The position numbers were made by a program, and so were the translations under genes. A stretch of 64,000 nt of DNA, taken from the NCBI GenBank assembly GCA_023436885.1, contig JAEZHI010000032.1, forward strand, positions 1 through 64,000, in the 5' to 3' direction. The stretch is from Pseudomonadota bacterium. Its GTDB lineage: Bacteria; Pseudomonadota; Alphaproteobacteria; Rhizobiales; Pleomorphomonadaceae. Shown piece by piece: positions 45,471-54,174 of this stretch (position 1 is the stretch's first letter; every line of letters starts with the position of its first letter). The notes under the pieces are model-generated. The model saw only the letters and a list, made by a program, of their open reading frames with translations, made no database searches and had not been told where the DNA came from.

Positions 45471-46814
45471 TTGCCCGCGGATGAAGGTTTTCACGAAGCA
45501 TTGATGTCGACCCTGGTCTCGCGTGAAGCGCGCGTGGGTGTTATCGGTTTGGGATACGTGGGTTTGCCGCTGGCCATCGCCATTGCGACGGCCGGATTCA
45601 CAGTCACGGGCTTCGACGTCGATTCGAGCAAGATCACCGCTCTCGACGCCTGCAAGTCCTATATCGAGGCGGTCCCTGAGGACCGGCTGCGGGCCGTGGT
45701 CGACGCGGGACGCTTTGGTTCGGTCACCGACTTCAGCCGTCTCAAAGACTGCGACGTCATCGTGATCTGCGTCCCGACGCCGCTCTCCGTGCATCGCGAC
45801 CCAGATCTGTCCTACGTAGAGCGCACCGCAGAGGACATCGCTCGTACCCTTCGCCCCGGGCAGCTCGTCGTGCTTGAGTCCACCACTTACCCGGGAACCA
45901 CCGATGAGGTCGTGCGCCCGATCCTTGAGCGGACCGGCTTAAAATCAGGCAAGGACTTCTTCCTCGGCTTCTCGCCGGAACGCGAAGATCCGGGCAATCG
46001 CGATTTCAGCACCACCCGCATCCCCAAGGTCCTCGCCGGCGACGGTCCCGAGGCGTCGGCCCTTGTCGCCGCTTTCTACGGCGCGGTTGTCGAAAAGATC
46101 GTGCCTGTCTCCACCATGGCGACCGCCGAGGCCGTCAAGCTGACCGAGAACATCTTTCGCGCCGTCAACATCGCCCTCGTTAACGAGATGAAGGTGCTTT
46201 ACGACGCAATGGGCATCGACATCTGGGAAGTCATCGAAGCGGCCAAGACCAAGCCATTCGGCTACATGCCCTTTTATCCGGGCCCGGGCCTCGGTGGCCA
46301 TTGCATCCCGATCGACCCGTTCTATCTCACCTGGAAAGCTCGCGAGTTCGAGCTCTCAACCAAGTTCATCGAACTTGCCGGCGAGATCAACACGGCCATG
46401 CCGAGCTATGTCATCAGCCGCCTCGCCGATGCGCTCGACCGCAAGGCCGGCAAGGCCCTCAGCCGCTCCCGCGTGCTGGTGATTGGCCTCGCCTACAAAA
46501 AGAACGTGCCGGACGTTCGCGAGAGCCCATCCTTCAAGCTTATCGAGCTCATCGAAAAGCGGGGCGCCGTTGTTGAATTCCACGATCCATTCGTCCCGGA
46601 AATCCCGCCAACACGCGAGCATGCCGAACTGAAGGGCCGCCGTTCTATCGCACTGACGGCCGAGAGTGTTGCAACCTTCGACGCGGTCGTCATCGCCACC
46701 GACCATGACGAGGTGGATTACCGAGGACTCGCCCAGCGGGCAAAGCTCATCGTCGACACGCGCAATGTCATGGCCCGACATCACCTGATCGCCGAACATA
46801 TCGTGAAGGCCTGA
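45471..46814 (+). CDS. UDP-sugar 6-dehydrogenase (WbpA/TviB/WecC-type), TTG start
   Basis: 447 residues. NAD-binding VGVIGLGYVGLPLA (GLGYVG at 26-31) and the catalytic cysteine Cys278 in PGPGLGGHCIPIDPFYL are intact. SRVLVIGLAYKKNVPDVRESPSFKLIELI opens the C-terminal UDP-binding domain. The family oxidises UDP-GlcNAc or UDP-ManNAc at C6 to the uronic acid, a building block of surface polysaccharides. TTG 45471 has GGAG nine bases upstream and yields the usual N-terminal length; ATG 45504 has no good site. It is divergent from the cyclase (227 bp). A uronate-containing polymer would suit the lyase at 31.2 kb. Confidence 0.9.
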   Translation: MPADEGFHEALMSTLVSREARVGVIGLGYVGLPLAIAIATAGFTVTGFDVDSSKITALDACKSYIEAVPEDRLRAVVDAGRFGSVTDFSRLKDCDVIVICVPTPLSVHRDPDLSYVERTAEDIARTLRPGQLVVLESTTYPGTTDEVVRPILERTGLKSGKDFFLGFSPEREDPGNRDFSTTRIPKVLAGDGPEASALVAAFYGAVVEKIVPVSTMATAEAVKLTENIFRAVNIALVNEMKVLYDAMGIDIWEVIEAAKTKPFGYMPFYPGPGLGGHCIPIDPFYLTWKAREFELSTKFIELAGEINTAMPSYVISRLADALDRKAGKALSRSRVLVIGLAYKKNVPDVRESPSFKLIELIEKRGAVVEFHDPFVPEIPPTREHAELKGRRSIALTAESVATFDAVVIATDHDEVDYRGLAQRAKLIVDTRNVMARHHLIAEHIVKA

Positions 46815-46987
46815 CCGTAAGTGCCGCTATGGCGCATAAATTGCAGCTGACGCGGCCGGGCCTTTTAGTCTAGGATTTTCGCATGGCGCTATGCGTCTCG
46901 CCAGTTCGACACTGATCGCGCCAATTGGTTCGGGCTCGGCAGGCGTTTGAAGGCGTTCGCGGCTCTCGGGGACAGGGGCTTCCATTG

Positions 46988-48877
46988 ATGGCGAACGGCG
47001 CGGACATCCTGCGGATCGAAGACCTGTTTGTAACGTTTTCGATCATGGATGAGCATCTTGAGGCGGTCCGCGGCGCGAGTTTGCGGATTATGCCGGGCAA
47101 GGTCACGGCGCTGGTCGGGGAATCGGGTTCCGGCAAATCGGTCATCAGCCAGGCGGTGATGGGCATCCTGCCCCGCATCGCCAAAACGCGAGGCTCCATT
47201 CTTTTCAACGACGGAACTGGCGATCCGATCGATATCCTGCGCTTGCCGAAAGACGGACCGCAAATTCGGGCGCTACGCGGCGGCCGCATTGGCATGATCT
47301 TCCAGGAACCGATGACCTCGCTGTCGCCGCTGCATACCATCGGCAACCAGGTCGGCGAGGCACTCGGGATCCATGAGGGGCTGAGCCGCGCCGAACGTCG
47401 TGAGCGGACCGAAGACATGCTGGCCATGGTCGGCTTTAACAAGCCGTCCAAGGCACACGACATGTATCCCTTCGAGCTGTCGGGCGGCATGCGCCAGCGA
47501 GCGATGATCGCCATGGCGCTGATCTGTCGTCCGGCCCTGCTGATCGCCGACGAACCGACCACGGCACTCGATGTCACCATTCAGGCCCAGATCTTGACAT
47601 TGCTGCGCGATCTGCAGGAGCGCCTCGGCATGGCGATGCTGCTGATCACCCATGATCTCGGCGTGGTGGCCAACATGGCCGACGAAGTATCGGTCATCTA
47701 CCATGGTGAAATCCTGGAAGCCGGACCGGTCGACGCAATCTTTCGCGACGCCCGCCACCCTTATCTGCGCGGCCTGATGGCGGCGGTGCCGCATTTCGAG
47801 ATGAAGGCCGGCGAGCGTCTCAAGGCCTTGCGCGAGATCCCCGTTGAGGTGTCGAGCCTCGTTCGGGCCAAGGTGAAACCGGCAATCGCCGCGCCGCCGC
47901 CAAAGGTCCTGTTGTCGGTCCGCGACCTGACCAAGTCCTATACCGCTCGCAAATCGAGCTACTTCAGCCGCGCGGCCAGCGAACCGGCGCGGGCCGTCGA
48001 TGGCATCAGTTTCGACATTCTACGCGGCGAATGCCTCGGGCTGGTCGGCGAGAGCGGCTGTGGAAAGACGACGGTCGGCAAGATGCTCGTCCGCGCGGTT
48101 CAGCCCGATGACGGCGCGCTCATCTATCGTGACGAGGATGGAAACGTCGATCTTCTGAATACCGACCCGCGTTCCTCGCAGGAACTCAAGGCCAAGATCC
48201 AGATGGTCTTCCAGGATCCAGTCTCCTCGCTGTCTCCGCGCATGACCGTCCAGGACATCCTGACCGAGCCGCTCGAAATCCATCAGCGCGGCGGAGCGGC
48301 CGAGCGCCGCGAGACGGCAGGCGCCCTGATGGCGGCCATCGGCCTCAAGCGCGATCACCTCCGGCGTTATCCACACAGCTTCTCTGGCGGACAGCGTCAG
48401 CGCATCGGCATCGCTCGTGCCATGGCACTTGGGCCCAAACTGATGATCTGCGATGAGCCTGTTTCGGCTCTCGACGTCTCGGTGCAGGCACAGATCCTCA
48501 ACCTTCTCAAGGATTTGCAGAAGGAGCTGGGGCTGACCTACCTGTTCATTTCTCACAATCTGGCCGTGGTCGCCTATATGGCCGACCGCATTGCCGTCAT
48601 GTGTCGGGGACGCATCGTGGAACTGGCATCGCGCGATAGGCTGATGCATGCCCCCGTCCACCCCTACACTCGTGCACTTCTGGACGCGGTCCCCTTCCCA
48701 GATCTCGACCGGCCGCTCGATTTTGCCAATCTGCGGAGCGACGCATCGCACATGGCAACGTGGTCTGCCCCCTTCCGCGACGATGGCGAGCCTTCCAATC
48801 TGTCGATGATCGAGATCGGCGAGGACCATTTCATCCTCGCCCGTTCAAACGCCGATGTCAGCGAGTTGGCGCAATGA
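46988..48877 (+). CDS. Fused ABC-type oligopeptide importer ATPase (DppD-DppF / YejF type)
   Basis: 629 residues with two complete ATPase domains. First Walker A is GESGSGKS (44-51), first signature LSGGMRQR, first Walker B LLIADEPTTALD. The second Walker A, GESGCGKTT, lies near 355, with signature SGGQRQR and Walker B MICDEPVSALD. Both end in the oligopeptide/dipeptide C-terminal extension (HPYLRGLMAAVP and HPYTRALLDAVP). It powers import through the two permeases encoded downstream. Its stop overlaps the next ATG (ATGA). ATG 46988 is preferred to a longer frame from 46925. Confidence 0.93.
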   Translation: MANGADILRIEDLFVTFSIMDEHLEAVRGASLRIMPGKVTALVGESGSGKSVISQAVMGILPRIAKTRGSILFNDGTGDPIDILRLPKDGPQIRALRGGRIGMIFQEPMTSLSPLHTIGNQVGEALGIHEGLSRAERRERTEDMLAMVGFNKPSKAHDMYPFELSGGMRQRAMIAMALICRPALLIADEPTTALDVTIQAQILTLLRDLQERLGMAMLLITHDLGVVANMADEVSVIYHGEILEAGPVDAIFRDARHPYLRGLMAAVPHFEMKAGERLKALREIPVEVSSLVRAKVKPAIAAPPPKVLLSVRDLTKSYTARKSSYFSRAASEPARAVDGISFDILRGECLGLVGESGCGKTTVGKMLVRAVQPDDGALIYRDEDGNVDLLNTDPRSSQELKAKIQMVFQDPVSSLSPRMTVQDILTEPLEIHQRGGAAERRETAGALMAAIGLKRDHLRRYPHSFSGGQRQRIGIARAMALGPKLMICDEPVSALDVSVQAQILNLLKDLQKELGLTYLFISHNLAVVAYMADRIAVMCRGRIVELASRDRLMHAPVHPYTRALLDAVPFPDLDRPLDFANLRSDASHMATWSAPFRDDGEPSNLSMIEIGEDHFILARSNADVSELAQ

Positions 48878-50811
48878 GCCTGCTTTCGATCAATCGACGC
48901 AAACTGCTCGCCCTGATGGCGTCCGCAATCGGGCCGGCCTTCCTTCCCGGCCGCAGCCGGGCAGCCGCCACGACACAGCCGACCGAACCCAAGATCCTGC
49001 AGCCAAGGCTGGCGGACGGAACACTGCCGCCCATGCCTGAGCGGCTACCCAAAAATCCGCGCGTGGTCACTTTCTCCAAGCCTGGACTTGGACCAGGGCG
49101 CTACGGCGATGCGCTCCGCATGGCCATCGGTGGGCAGAAAGACATTCGCTACATGACGGTCAACGGCTATGCCCGTTTGATCGGATATTCGGCGGAACTC
49201 GCTTTTGAGCCGGACATCCTCGCCGGGTATGAGGAAGTTGAAGATCGCATCTATACGCTGCATCTGCGCGAAGGCCACCGGTGGTCAGACGGCACGCCTT
49301 TCACCTCTGAAGACTTCCGCTACTGCCTTGAAGACGTGTTGCTCGATCCGGAGATCAAGCCAGGCGGGCTGCTTCCCGACCTGTTGGCCGACGGCAAGCC
49401 TCCAAGGTTCAAGGTGATCGATCCCTTGACCGTTCGCTACGCCTGGGAGACCCCGAACCCACGCTTTCTGTCGCGGCTCGCATCGCCCAATCCGCTGGAG
49501 CTCGCCCTACCTGCTCACTATCTCAAGCAGTTCCACAAAAAATACCAGGATCCGGAAACTCTCGCCAAACTCATCAAGCAGAACAAGGTGCAGACTTGGA
49601 CCGACCTGCACACGAAGATGTCGCGTACCTATCGGCCGGACAATCCGGATCTGCCGACCCTCGCGCCCTGGCGCAATACCGTCGCCCCGCCCGCCGAGCG
49701 CTTCGTCTTCGAGCGCAACCCCTATTTCCATCGCGTCGATGAGAATGGGCTGCAGCTGCCCTATATGGATCGCATCCTCCTCCACGTCAGCGAGGGGTCG
49801 CTGATTGCCGCAAAGGCTGGTGCCGGCGAAAGCGACCTCCAGAGCCAAGGGCTCGATTTTCTCGATTATACCTTCCTCAAGAATGCGGAAGCGAACCATC
49901 CCCTGACCGTCCGACTTTGGAAGCAGACGCTAGGCTCCCGCGTCGCTCTCTACCCCAACCTCAATTGCAGCGATCCGGTCTGGCGCGGCCTGATGCGTGA
50001 CCCTCGCATGCGTCGCGCACTTTCAATCGGAATCAGCAGGCGTGAAATCAACGAGGTGCTTTTCTTCGGCCTCTGCCAGGAAAGCGCCGATACGGTCCTG
50101 CCTGAAAGCCCGCTGTTCAACGCGAAGTATCGGGACGCTTGGACCCAGTATGACCCAGATCTGGCGCGCAGCCTGCTCGACGCAATCGGTCTCGATCGCA
50201 AGTCCGACGATGGCATTCGCCTTCTGCCCGATGGCAGCCCGGCAACCCTGACGGTCGAGTCGGCCAGCGATGGCACGCTGGAATCCGACGTACTCGAACT
50301 CATCGGCGATCATTGGCGCGACATCGGCATTTCTCTGTTCATCCGCTCGTCGAGCCGCGATGTCTTCACCAGCCGGGTGCGCAGTGGCGAGGCGGTGATG
50401 TCCATCTTCATGGGGCTCGACAATGGCGTGCCAACCGCGGACATGCCGCCTTCCGAATTGACACCCAGCCGCGACGACCAGCTACATTGGCCCAGCTTCG
50501 GAACCTACCGCTTGTCCAGCGGGCAAATGGGTGAGGCGCCCGACATTCCCGAAGTCAAACAATTGTGGGATCTGTTTGACAGCTGGATGAACTCGACAAC
50601 GCATGAGATGCGTGCAGCCATCTGGGCCCAGATGCTCGATATCTACACGCAGCAAGTCTTCTCGATCGGATTGATCAACGGAACGCTGCAGCCCATCGTC
50701 CACCATCGCCGTTTGCGCAACGTGCCGGAAAAGGCGCTCTACGGTTACGATCCGACCAGCTTTTTCGGCATCTACAAGCCCGACACTTTCTGGCTGGATG
50801 ACGAGGGCTGA
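48874..50811 (+). CDS. ABC transporter substrate-binding protein, family 5 (Tat-type signal)
   Basis: 645 residues, long for the family. The N-terminus SINRRKLLALMASAIGPAFLPGRSRAA looks like a twin-arginine signal peptide with cleavage near AAA. The periplasmic domain has the SBP_bac_5 pattern: ILAGYEEVEDRIYTLHLREGHRWSDGTPFTSEDFRYCLED, then ERFVFERNPYFHRVDENGLQLPYMDRI and MRRALSIGISRREINEVLFFG. The large size recalls binding proteins for oligopeptides or alpha-galactosides; the ligand is not predictable. It overlaps the ATPase gene by four bases and lies five bp before the first permease gene. Confidence 0.9.
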   Translation: MSLLSINRRKLLALMASAIGPAFLPGRSRAAATTQPTEPKILQPRLADGTLPPMPERLPKNPRVVTFSKPGLGPGRYGDALRMAIGGQKDIRYMTVNGYARLIGYSAELAFEPDILAGYEEVEDRIYTLHLREGHRWSDGTPFTSEDFRYCLEDVLLDPEIKPGGLLPDLLADGKPPRFKVIDPLTVRYAWETPNPRFLSRLASPNPLELALPAHYLKQFHKKYQDPETLAKLIKQNKVQTWTDLHTKMSRTYRPDNPDLPTLAPWRNTVAPPAERFVFERNPYFHRVDENGLQLPYMDRILLHVSEGSLIAAKAGAGESDLQSQGLDFLDYTFLKNAEANHPLTVRLWKQTLGSRVALYPNLNCSDPVWRGLMRDPRMRRALSIGISRREINEVLFFGLCQESADTVLPESPLFNAKYRDAWTQYDPDLARSLLDAIGLDRKSDDGIRLLPDGSPATLTVESASDGTLESDVLELIGDHWRDIGISLFIRSSSRDVFTSRVRSGEAVMSIFMGLDNGVPTADMPPSELTPSRDDQLHWPSFGTYRLSSGQMGEAPDIPEVKQLWDLFDSWMNSTTHEMRAAIWAQMLDIYTQQVFSIGLINGTLQPIVHHRRLRNVPEKALYGYDPTSFFGIYKPDTFWLDDEG

Positions 50812-50816
50812 CGACC

Positions 50817-51815
50817 ATGCTGAGATACATCGGCTTCCGATTGGCGGTCATGATCCCGACACTGCTGGTGATCTCGGTTCTGATTTTCACCATCATTCAG
50901 CTACCGCCCGGCGACTACTTCGAAAGTTATGTCGCCGAACTGCGCGCCATGGGCGAGCCAACCGACACGGCAGAGATCCAGGCCCTGCGCGAGCGATATG
51001 GCTTTGATCAGCCCCAGCCGGTCCGCTACCTGCATTGGATCGGCGGGTTGGTCACGGGCGACTTCGGCTATTCCTTCGAATATCGCATGCCCGTCAACGA
51101 CGTCGTGGGCGACCGCATGTGGCTGACCATGCTGGTCTCCTTCATCAGCATCATCGCCACCTGGGTGATCGCCTTCCCGATCGGCATCTATTCGGCAACC
51201 CATCGCTACAGTTGGGGGGACTACGGCTTTTCACTTCTCGGACTGATCGGCCTTGCCGTACCCAACTTCATGATGGCGCTGATCCTGCTCTATTTCGCCA
51301 ACGTCTGGTTCGGCACGTCGATTGGCCATCTGATGGATCCCGAGTTTCTCGACGCCCCGATGAGCTGGGAGAAATTCCGCTCGATCCTGGCGCACCTCTG
51401 GATCCCCGTTGTCATCATCGGCACCGGCGGTACGGCCGGCATGATCCGCCGGCTGAGAGCCAACCTGCTCGATGAATTGCAGAAGCAATATGTGGTGGTC
51501 GCCCGGGCGAAAGGGCTGCACCCCTTCCGCGCGCTGATCAAATATCCACTGCGCATGTCTCTGAACTTCTTCATTGCCGACATCGGCTCGATCTTGCCGG
51601 AGATCATTTCCGGCGCCGAGGTAACCGCCATCGTTCTGTCTCTGGAAACCACCGGGCCGATGCTGATCCGAGCCCTCCAGAGTCAGGACATGTATCTCGC
51701 CGGATCGTTCCTGATGTTCCTGGCCTTCCTGACCGTGCTGGGCGTGCTGATTTCCGACATCGCGCTGGTGCTGCTCGATCCCCGCATTCGCCTTCAAGGC
51801 AGGAAAGTGAAATGA
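50817..51815 (+). CDS. ABC transporter permease, DppB-type
   Basis: 332 residues. MLRYIGFRLAVMIPTLLVISVLIFTIIQLPPGDYFE is the canonical DppB start. Six membrane segments follow, and the EAA loop reads LLDELQKQYVVVARAKGLHPFRALIKYPLR, the contact to the ATPase. The last four bases overlap the next gene (ATGA). It forms the membrane channel together with the DppC-type subunit. Confidence 0.93.
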   Translation: MLRYIGFRLAVMIPTLLVISVLIFTIIQLPPGDYFESYVAELRAMGEPTDTAEIQALRERYGFDQPQPVRYLHWIGGLVTGDFGYSFEYRMPVNDVVGDRMWLTMLVSFISIIATWVIAFPIGIYSATHRYSWGDYGFSLLGLIGLAVPNFMMALILLYFANVWFGTSIGHLMDPEFLDAPMSWEKFRSILAHLWIPVVIIGTGGTAGMIRRLRANLLDELQKQYVVVARAKGLHPFRALIKYPLRMSLNFFIADIGSILPEIISGAEVTAIVLSLETTGPMLIRALQSQDMYLAGSFLMFLAFLTVLGVLISDIALVLLDPRIRLQGRKVK

Positions 51816-52987
51816 CGTCGCACCTTCCTCCCCCCGGCGAGCCGTTGCCGCATTTCGTTTCCGACGCGCCCTTCGACCCTTATGCGGTCGAAAAGGCCTG
51901 GTCCGGCCATCGTCGGCTGATCGGTGCATCACATGCCCAGCTCATGTGGTGGAAATTCCGACGTCATCGCCTGGCACTCGCGTCGGCCGTGTTTCTTGTG
52001 GTGATCTATCTTCTCGCGGCGCTGGCCGAGTTTGTTGCGCCCTATAATCTTCAAAGCCGGCATATCGACGCAATCTATTCGCCGCCGCAGCAAATCCACC
52101 TGTTCCATGAGGGCAAATTCGTCGGCCCCTTCGTTTATGGCCGCACCCAGACGCTCGACATGGAACAACTCCGACGCGTCTACACAAAGAACCCCAGCGA
52201 CATCCAACCGCTCCGGTTCTTCTGCCGCGGCGATTCCTATAACTTCTGGGGGGAATGGCAGAGCAATCTGCATTTAGTTTGCCCGGCTGAAGGCGGCACG
52301 CTCTATCTGCTTGGCACCGACCGGCTCGGCCGCGATATCCTCTCGCGCATTCTTTACGGAGCCCGCATTTCGCTGACCATCGGTCTTTTCGGCGTCGGGG
52401 TAAGTTTCCTGTTGGGCATCCTGATGGGGGGACTGGCCGGCTATTACGGCGGCAAGGTCGACTTCGCGGTTCAGCGCAGCATTGAAGTCCTGCAGTCGGT
52501 CCCGAGCATCCCCCTCTGGATGGCGCTCGCCGCCATCATGCCAGTGACCTGGAGCCCACTCCTGGTCTATTTCGGCATCACCATCATCCTAGGCCTGATC
52601 CACTGGACCGGCCTCGCGCGCGCCGTACGTTCCAAACTGCTGGCCCTGCGCGAGGAAGATTACGTGATGGCCGCGCAGGCCATGGGGGCCAGCGGCGCGC
52701 GCATCATCATTCGCCATCTCATTCCCGGCTTCATGTCGCATCTCATCGCTTCGGCCACCATCGCCATACCCGGCATGATCCTCGGCGAGACGGCCCTCTC
52801 ATTCCTTGGCCTCGGACTACGCCCGCCAATCACCAGCTGGGGTATCCTTCTGATCGAAGCGCGGAACGTCAACGCGCTCGTCTTCTATCCGTGGCTGCTA
52901 TTTCCGCTCGCCCCCGTGGTCCTGGTCGTGCTCGCCTACAACTTCATGGGCGACGGTCTTCGCGACGCGGCCGACCCCTACGGCTGA
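51812..52987 (+). CDS. ABC transporter permease, DppC-type with long periplasmic loop
   Basis: 391 residues, longer than common DppC (about 300). WWKFRRHRLALASAVFLVVIYLLAALAEFVAPY is the first membrane segment and LLGTDRLGRDILSRILYGARISLTIGL is the strongly conserved DppC block. The EAA loop is REEDYVMAAQAMGASGARIIIRHLIPGFM. Some 90 residues between the first helix and the core (ETL-like loop with IHLFHEGKFVGPFVYGRTQTLDMEQLRRVY) are extra and probably face the periplasm, as in subgroups with large binding proteins. Convergent with the AraC regulator, 14 bp away. Confidence 0.92.
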   Translation: MTSHLPPPGEPLPHFVSDAPFDPYAVEKAWSGHRRLIGASHAQLMWWKFRRHRLALASAVFLVVIYLLAALAEFVAPYNLQSRHIDAIYSPPQQIHLFHEGKFVGPFVYGRTQTLDMEQLRRVYTKNPSDIQPLRFFCRGDSYNFWGEWQSNLHLVCPAEGGTLYLLGTDRLGRDILSRILYGARISLTIGLFGVGVSFLLGILMGGLAGYYGGKVDFAVQRSIEVLQSVPSIPLWMALAAIMPVTWSPLLVYFGITIILGLIHWTGLARAVRSKLLALREEDYVMAAQAMGASGARIIIRHLIPGFMSHLIASATIAIPGMILGETALSFLGLGLRPPITSWGILLIEARNVNALVFYPWLLFPLAPVVLVVLAYNFMGDGLRDAADPYG

Positions 52988-53001
52988 AGCAGAAACCGGA
53001 C

Positions 53002-54009
53002 TCAAAGTTCCTCGTCGCCGCTTTCCTGAGGCGCCGGTCTCGGCGTGTCCTCGTTGTGACGACGCCACTGGCTGGGACTCATACCAACGCTGCGAGCGAA
53101 CACGCGCGCCAGGTGGCTCTGATCGCTGAACCCGCATCGCAGGGCAATCTCGGCAAGACCCGCTCCGCCGGCACGGATCATATCCTTCGCCCGCGAGATA
53201 CGGACGCCGACCATATAGGCATGCGGCGGCATGCCGAAGGAGGTCTTGAAGGCTTGCGCGAAGCGGCTTTCCGATAGTCGGCACTCCCTGGCGAGATCGG
53301 AAACTGACAGGCTGGTGTCAAATTGTGCTTCGATGATGTCGCGCGAACGTCGCTCCTGCCAGGGCGCAAGGCCGCGCCCGGTGGGAAGGGCCGGCGCTAC
53401 CCGGCAATAACGCAGCGCAAAGTGCGCCAGGAAGCAATTGACAATCTGCTCGGCAAGCTGACCGCGGCTGGCCGGCGCCATTTGGTCGAGCACAGCCATC
53501 GTGCGCAGCAGTTGACCGATCACGACGTCGGAGGTCTCCGATTCGACTTCCAGTCTTTCAACCTTCTTGAGGTCGTTTTCCTCCGAGAACTGGTCGAGCA
53601 GATCGCGCGTGATGTAGATCTGCGTCGCGTCGACGGTGCCTGAAACAGCAGTTTCGACCGAGGACCGCATGTCGAGATAGGTAGCTGCGCCTGCGGGAAG
53701 ACGCCCTCGGAACACGTGGCTGGCGCCGCGCTTGCGATGATAGTCCTCTAGCGGTCGATGAAGGTAGATGATACTGAACGCGTCCTCTGTGGGCGTCGGC
53801 AGAAACCGCCGGAGCTCGGGTTCCGCGCCAACGACATGCGTGGCAGCAAACATGCGACGCCGGCCAAACGCGCGTTCGTAAAGAACGCGCCCCATGAGAT
53901 TGCAATGGGTCAGAAATCTATAGCCATAGAAGTGGCTTTCTATCGCCGCTCCAAAACCGCTTTTGGCGCCGTCTGCGTCAGACCTGGTCAATGGCGTATG
54001 ATAGGACAT
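53002..54009 (-). CDS. AraC-family transcriptional regulator
   Basis: 335 residues. The C-terminal domain (about 225-320) has the two AraC helix-turn-helices: LSVSDLARECRLSESRFAQAFKTSFGMPPHAYMVGVRISRAKDMI and LAEIALRCGFSDQSHLARVFARSVGMSPSQWRR. The N-terminal sensor part (LEDYHRKRGASHVFRGRLPAGAATYLDMRSS) resembles AraC-binding-domain-like regulators of surface or catabolic genes; the effector is unknown. GGGAG lies six bases before the ATG. Divergent from the winged-helix/NTPase regulator, and near the six-gene operon and the ABC operon, so either may be its target. Confidence 0.9.
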   Translation of the reverse strand: MSYHTPLTRSDADGAKSGFGAAIESHFYGYRFLTHCNLMGRVLYERAFGRRRMFAATHVVGAEPELRRFLPTPTEDAFSIIYLHRPLEDYHRKRGASHVFRGRLPAGAATYLDMRSSVETAVSGTVDATQIYITRDLLDQFSEENDLKKVERLEVESETSDVVIGQLLRTMAVLDQMAPASRGQLAEQIVNCFLAHFALRYCRVAPALPTGRGLAPWQERRSRDIIEAQFDTSLSVSDLARECRLSESRFAQAFKTSFGMPPHAYMVGVRISRAKDMIRAGGAGLAEIALRCGFSDQSHLARVFARSVGMSPSQWRRHNEDTPRPAPQESGDEEL

Positions 54010-54174
54010 AGCTGCTCCCTTGAGTGCGGCTTGCCTTTGCGGACAGGCGTGTTGTAAGTAATTTCACGATACAACGGTCGAGCTGGCGTCGGCCGTTAAT
54101 TTGTGCCAAACGTTGTAAATTCAAAAATTGTCGCAAAAGATTTTGACTTAAGGCGTAATAGAAAGAAAGCCTTC

